NCBI RefSeq assembly: GCF_023546765.1
Contig: NZ_CP097484.1
Coordinates: 5,256,501 to 5,320,500 of the forward strand
Length of the DNA: 64,000 bases
Source of the DNA: Methylobacterium tardum
GTDB lineage: Bacteria > Pseudomonadota > Alphaproteobacteria > Rhizobiales > Beijerinckiaceae
Reading direction: 5' to 3'
Shown here: piece after piece, positions 61,758 to 64,000 of the stretch
Layout: every line of letters starts with the position of its first letter
Position numbering within the stretch: the stretch's first letter is position 1
Notes under the pieces: model-generated
Told to the model about the DNA's origin: nothing
The model's input: the letters and a program-made list of their open reading frames with translations, nothing else
Database searches by the model: none
Translations under genes and position numbers: made by a program

Positions 61758-62639
61758 ATGACGCTCTGGACTCGCCGCAGCATCGGCCGCGGCCTGCTGA
61801 TCGCGCCCGCTTCCCTGCATCTGCGGCCGGCCCGCGCCGGAACCGGGACCGACCTCGCGGCGATCGAGAGCCGGCTCGGCGGCCGCCTCGGCGTCTCCGC
61901 AGCCTCGGCCGGGCGCGTCTTGATCGGACACCGCGCCGATGCGCGCTTCCCTCTGTGCAGCACCTTCAAGGTCCTGGCCGTCGCGGCGGTTCTGGCCCGG
62001 GTCGATGCCGGGTCCGAGACGCTGGAGCGGAGCGTCGCCTACGGACCGGACGACCTGCTGAGCTACGCGCCGGTGACCCGGACGGCTCTGGAAACCGGTG
62101 GTAGTGGCCGCCTCACGGTTTCCGACCTCTGCGCGGCCGCCCTCGAATGGAGCGACAACACCGCTGCGAACCTGCTGCTCGCGCGCCTCGGCGGCCCTAA
62201 GGGCCTGACCGCGTGGCTGCGGAGCCTCGGCGATCCCCTCACCCGGCTCGACCGCACCGAGCCGACCCTGAACACCGCGATCCCCGACGATCCGCGCGAT
62301 ACCACCACCCCGGAGGCCATGCGCGAAACCCTCGCGCGGATCCTGCTCGGGTCGGTGCTGGCCCCGCCGTCGCGCGCGCGGCTGGAGGGCTGGATGGCGG
62401 CGTGCCAGACCGGCTTCAAGCGGCTCCGCGCCGGGCTGCCGCCGGACTGGCCGGTGGGCGACAAGACCGGCAGCGGCGACAACGGCACGGTGAACGACGT
62501 CGCGATCCTGCGGCCGCCAGGGCGTGCGCCGGTGATCGCGACCGTGTACGTCACCGGCTCGGCAGCCCCCGCGGCGGCCTACGAGGCGGCCTTCGCGGAG
62601 ATCGGCCGGCTCGTCGCCGCGCGGGCGGCCGGTGCGTGA
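61758..62639 (+). CDS. bla: Class A beta-lactamase
   Basis: Serine beta-lactamase, 293 residues, periplasmic. The signal peptide has a twin-arginine motif (TRRSIGRGLLIAPA), suggesting Tat export. Catalytic motifs are all present: S-T-F-K (68-71), S-D-N (132-134), E168 in DRTEPTLN and the KTGSGDNGTVND box. A Cys precedes the active-site Ser, but there is no partner Cys after KTG, so the carbapenemase-type disulfide is absent. The KTGSG box resembles CTX-M-like enzymes. No ampR-type regulator is adjacent; it is divergent from mnmE. Confidence 0.94.
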   Translation: MTLWTRRSIGRGLLIAPASLHLRPARAGTGTDLAAIESRLGGRLGVSAASAGRVLIGHRADARFPLCSTFKVLAVAAVLARVDAGSETLERSVAYGPDDLLSYAPVTRTALETGGSGRLTVSDLCAAALEWSDNTAANLLLARLGGPKGLTAWLRSLGDPLTRLDRTEPTLNTAIPDDPRDTTTPEAMRETLARILLGSVLAPPSRARLEGWMAACQTGFKRLRAGLPPDWPVGDKTGSGDNGTVNDVAILRPPGRAPVIATVYVTGSAAPAAAYEAAFAEIGRLVAARAAGA

Positions 62640-62652
62640 GACCGGACACATC

Positions 62653-63165
62653 ATGGCCAAGACAGCCGCGAAGACAGCCGCGAAGGCCCCAGCCAAGATC
62701 ACACGTGCGACGCAGGCCCTCGACAAGGCCGGATACTGCTACAGTGTCCACACTTACGCTTACGATCCGGACGCGGCCCGCATCGGCCTCCAGGCCGCGG
62801 AGGCGCTGGGCGTCGATCCCGGCCGGGTGCTGAAGACCCTGATGGCGGCGGTGGATGGACGCCCCGTCTGCCTGCTGGTGGCGTCCGACAAGGAAGTCGC
62901 GATGAAGCGCGTCGCTGCCGCCTTCTCGGGCAAGGCCGCCGCGATGCTAAAGCCCGCCGATGCCGAGCGCCTGACCGGCTACCATGTCGGCGGGATCAGC
63001 CCGCTCGGCCAGAAACGGCCTTTCCCGACGGCGATCGATGCCGGCTCCCTCGGCGACGCAGGAGCCGAGATCCACGTCAACGGCGGCGGCCGCGGCCTCC
63101 AGATCCGCCTGACCGAGGGTGACCTCGTCGCGGCGCTGAACGCCCTGGTCGTCCCGCTCGCCTAG
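62653..63165 (+). CDS. ybaK: Cys-tRNA(Pro) deacylase YbaK
   Basis: Hydrolyses mischarged Cys-tRNA(Pro). 170 residues of the YbaK/ProX editing fold: RVLKTLMAAVDGRPVCLLV with the catalytic Lys, GKAAAMLKPADAERLTGYHVGGISPLG with the GGxSPxG loop, and HVNGGGRGLQIRLT. The Lys/Ala-rich N-terminal tail (MAKTAAKTAAKAPAKI) is unusual. The start at 62653 is preferred, 13 bp after the beta-lactamase stop; an alternative at 62632 would overlap it. Confidence 0.92.
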   Translation: MAKTAAKTAAKAPAKITRATQALDKAGYCYSVHTYAYDPDAARIGLQAAEALGVDPGRVLKTLMAAVDGRPVCLLVASDKEVAMKRVAAAFSGKAAAMLKPADAERLTGYHVGGISPLGQKRPFPTAIDAGSLGDAGAEIHVNGGGRGLQIRLTEGDLVAALNALVVPLA

Positions 63166-63233
63166 CCGGGCCGGGTAAGGGCGCGTTTACCCTGTTCCTG
63201 CACGGTAGCGCCTTCCTGAGAGGTGGGACCGGC

Positions 63234-63590
63234 ATGCGGATCGTGGGGCGCGGGGTGATGGCGGCGCTCGGACTCGCCCTGCTGCCCGCTGGTCCCGGCG
63301 CGGCGGCGGATCTCGAGGTCCGCGGCGCCTACGAGTCCGGGGTGAGCGGCAGCCCGCGCTTCTTCCCGCGCAATGACGGGATCGATCGCCGGCCGGTCTA
63401 CGCCGTCCGGAGCCGGCCGGTGCCGGCGGGCTGCACGCCCCGTCGGGCAAAGGTGCCCACCAACGCGCCGGACGATCCGAGCTATGTCGGCTCGGAATAC
63501 GGCCTGTCGCATCCGAGCTATTACGGCTTTACGCCGCCGCCGGGCGTCGACGATCCCTTCGGCCGCTCGCTCCTGCCCTATTGTCCCTGA
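63234..63590 (+). CDS. Secreted hypothetical protein, 118 aa
   Basis: Not recognised. Signal peptide MRIVGRGVMAALGLALLPAG with likely cleavage after GAAA. The mature part is Pro/Tyr/Gly-rich (PSYVGSEYGLSHPSYYGFTPPP) with two Cys, one central (AGCTPRR) and one next to the C-terminus (LLPYCP). Likely an envelope protein. It lies between ybaK and panC on the same strand. Confidence 0.68.
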   Translation: MRIVGRGVMAALGLALLPAGPGAAADLEVRGAYESGVSGSPRFFPRNDGIDRRPVYAVRSRPVPAGCTPRRAKVPTNAPDDPSYVGSEYGLSHPSYYGFTPPPGVDDPFGRSLLPYCP

Positions 63591-63685
63591 CGGGGCGCGG
63601 CGCGGAGGCCCCGTCGCGCCGTTCCCGATTGCAACGCGATCGGAAACGGCTCTAGACCGGCGGCACCGCCCCCGGAGCCCGTCCC

Positions 63686-64000
63686 TTGCCCGAGTCGATC
63701 CCGCAGCGTTTCAGCGATCTCACCGCCCTGCGCGGCTGCGTGGCGGGGTGGCGCGCGGCGGGTGAGCGCGTCGTCCTGATCCCCACGATGGGCGCCCTGC
63801 ACGAGGGCCATCTCGCCCTGGTGGCGGAGGCCCGGAAGCTCGGGCAGCGCATCGTGGCGAGCATCTTCGTCAACCCGACGCAGTTCGGCCCCAACGAGGA
63901 TTTCGCCCGCTATCCGCGGGACGTGGAATCCGACCTGGCCCTCCTCGGTCGGGCGGGGGCCGATGCCGCCTGGACGCCCGACGTGCCGACCATGTACCCG
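63686..64000 (+). CDS. panC: Pantoate-beta-alanine ligase, truncated by window end
   Basis: Final step of pantothenate synthesis, joining D-pantoate and beta-alanine with ATP. The first 105 codons are present, from a TTG start at 63686. The family motifs [32 protein letters not shown] and [14 protein letters not shown] are clear. The frame is open at the window edge. No ATG is available upstream of the conserved region; the start could also lie at another alternative codon nearby. Confidence 0.93.
   Translation, partial: MPESIPQRFSDLTALRGCVAGWRAAGERVVLIPTMGALHEGHLALVAEARKLGQRIVASIFVNPTQFGPNEDFARYPRDVESDLALLGRAGADAAWTPDVPTMYP

Noticed and set aside
1..64000. CRISPR arrays, insertion sequences, prophage or integrative elements
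   Set aside because: No regularly spaced direct repeats, transposase, integrase or phage structural genes were found; repeats present are palindromic intergenic units.

Overview
The window is a high-GC alphaproteobacterial chromosome segment, most probably from Methylobacterium or a close relative. The evidence is the very high third-position GC, a formate-tetrahydrofolate ligase gene of the methylotroph type, a MoxR/VWA operon related to mxaRSACKLD, an EF-hand protein with lanmodulin architecture, a PetP/PetR regulator pair, HisG with HisZ, and Rhizobiales/Caulobacter-type origin synteny (ppsR - origin - hemE). Species assignment is inference only.

Layout. 0-12.6 kb: outer-membrane efflux lipoprotein, DmeF-type Co/Ni exporter, zwf, thrB, ispH, an NlpC/P60 peptidase, an SDR oxidoreductase, a divergent AraC-regulator/MFS pair and an MgtC-family protein. 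12.9-19.75 kb: seven-gene operon moxR - DUF58 - DUF4381-like - VWA - VWA - TPR - BatD-like, followed on the same strand by a secreted four-EF-hand protein (19963-20394) with lanmodulin spacing. 21.3-21.9 kb: crcB fluoride channel behind a recognisable fluoride riboswitch. 22.8-23.3 kb: ppsR and hemE diverge from a segment with a perfect CtrA box, ten GANTC sites, an A+T-rich patch and DnaA-box-like sequences; this is proposed as the chromosome replication origin. 24.4-32 kb: hemJ, an LprI-like protein, a minus-strand racemase/LysR/hisG/hisZ/hisS block and a DUF3429 protein. 32.4-38.5 kb: rho, a maf gene read in frame into a Zn-type CDF transporter, aroE, coaE, a small secreted Cys-rich protein and dnaQ. 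38.7-43.1 kb: PHB-depolymerase-like esterase, HAD hydrolase, dienelactone hydrolase, hydratase. 43.4-45.1 kb: a rhodopsin with a DTG motif next to a Blh-type retinal-forming oxygenase. 45.2-64 kb: petR/petP, DUF305, 8-oxoguanine deaminase, ftfL, TPR protein, ETF-QO, family 4 uracil-DNA glycosylase, YpfJ-like metallopeptidase, ABC-F ATPase, mnmE, class A beta-lactamase, ybaK and the start of panC.

Two overall patterns matter for anyone using this sequence. First, four conserved genes (the BatC-like TPR gene, hemE, ftfL, the uracil-DNA glycosylase), and probably coaE, are each broken by an apparent single-base deletion in a G/C tract, which looks like sequencing or assembly error more than gene decay. 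Second, intergenic spaces are populated by at least five families of roughly 75-150 bp palindromic repeats, one of which lies inside the MoxR/VWA operon.

No tRNA, rRNA, CRISPR array, insertion sequence or prophage was seen.
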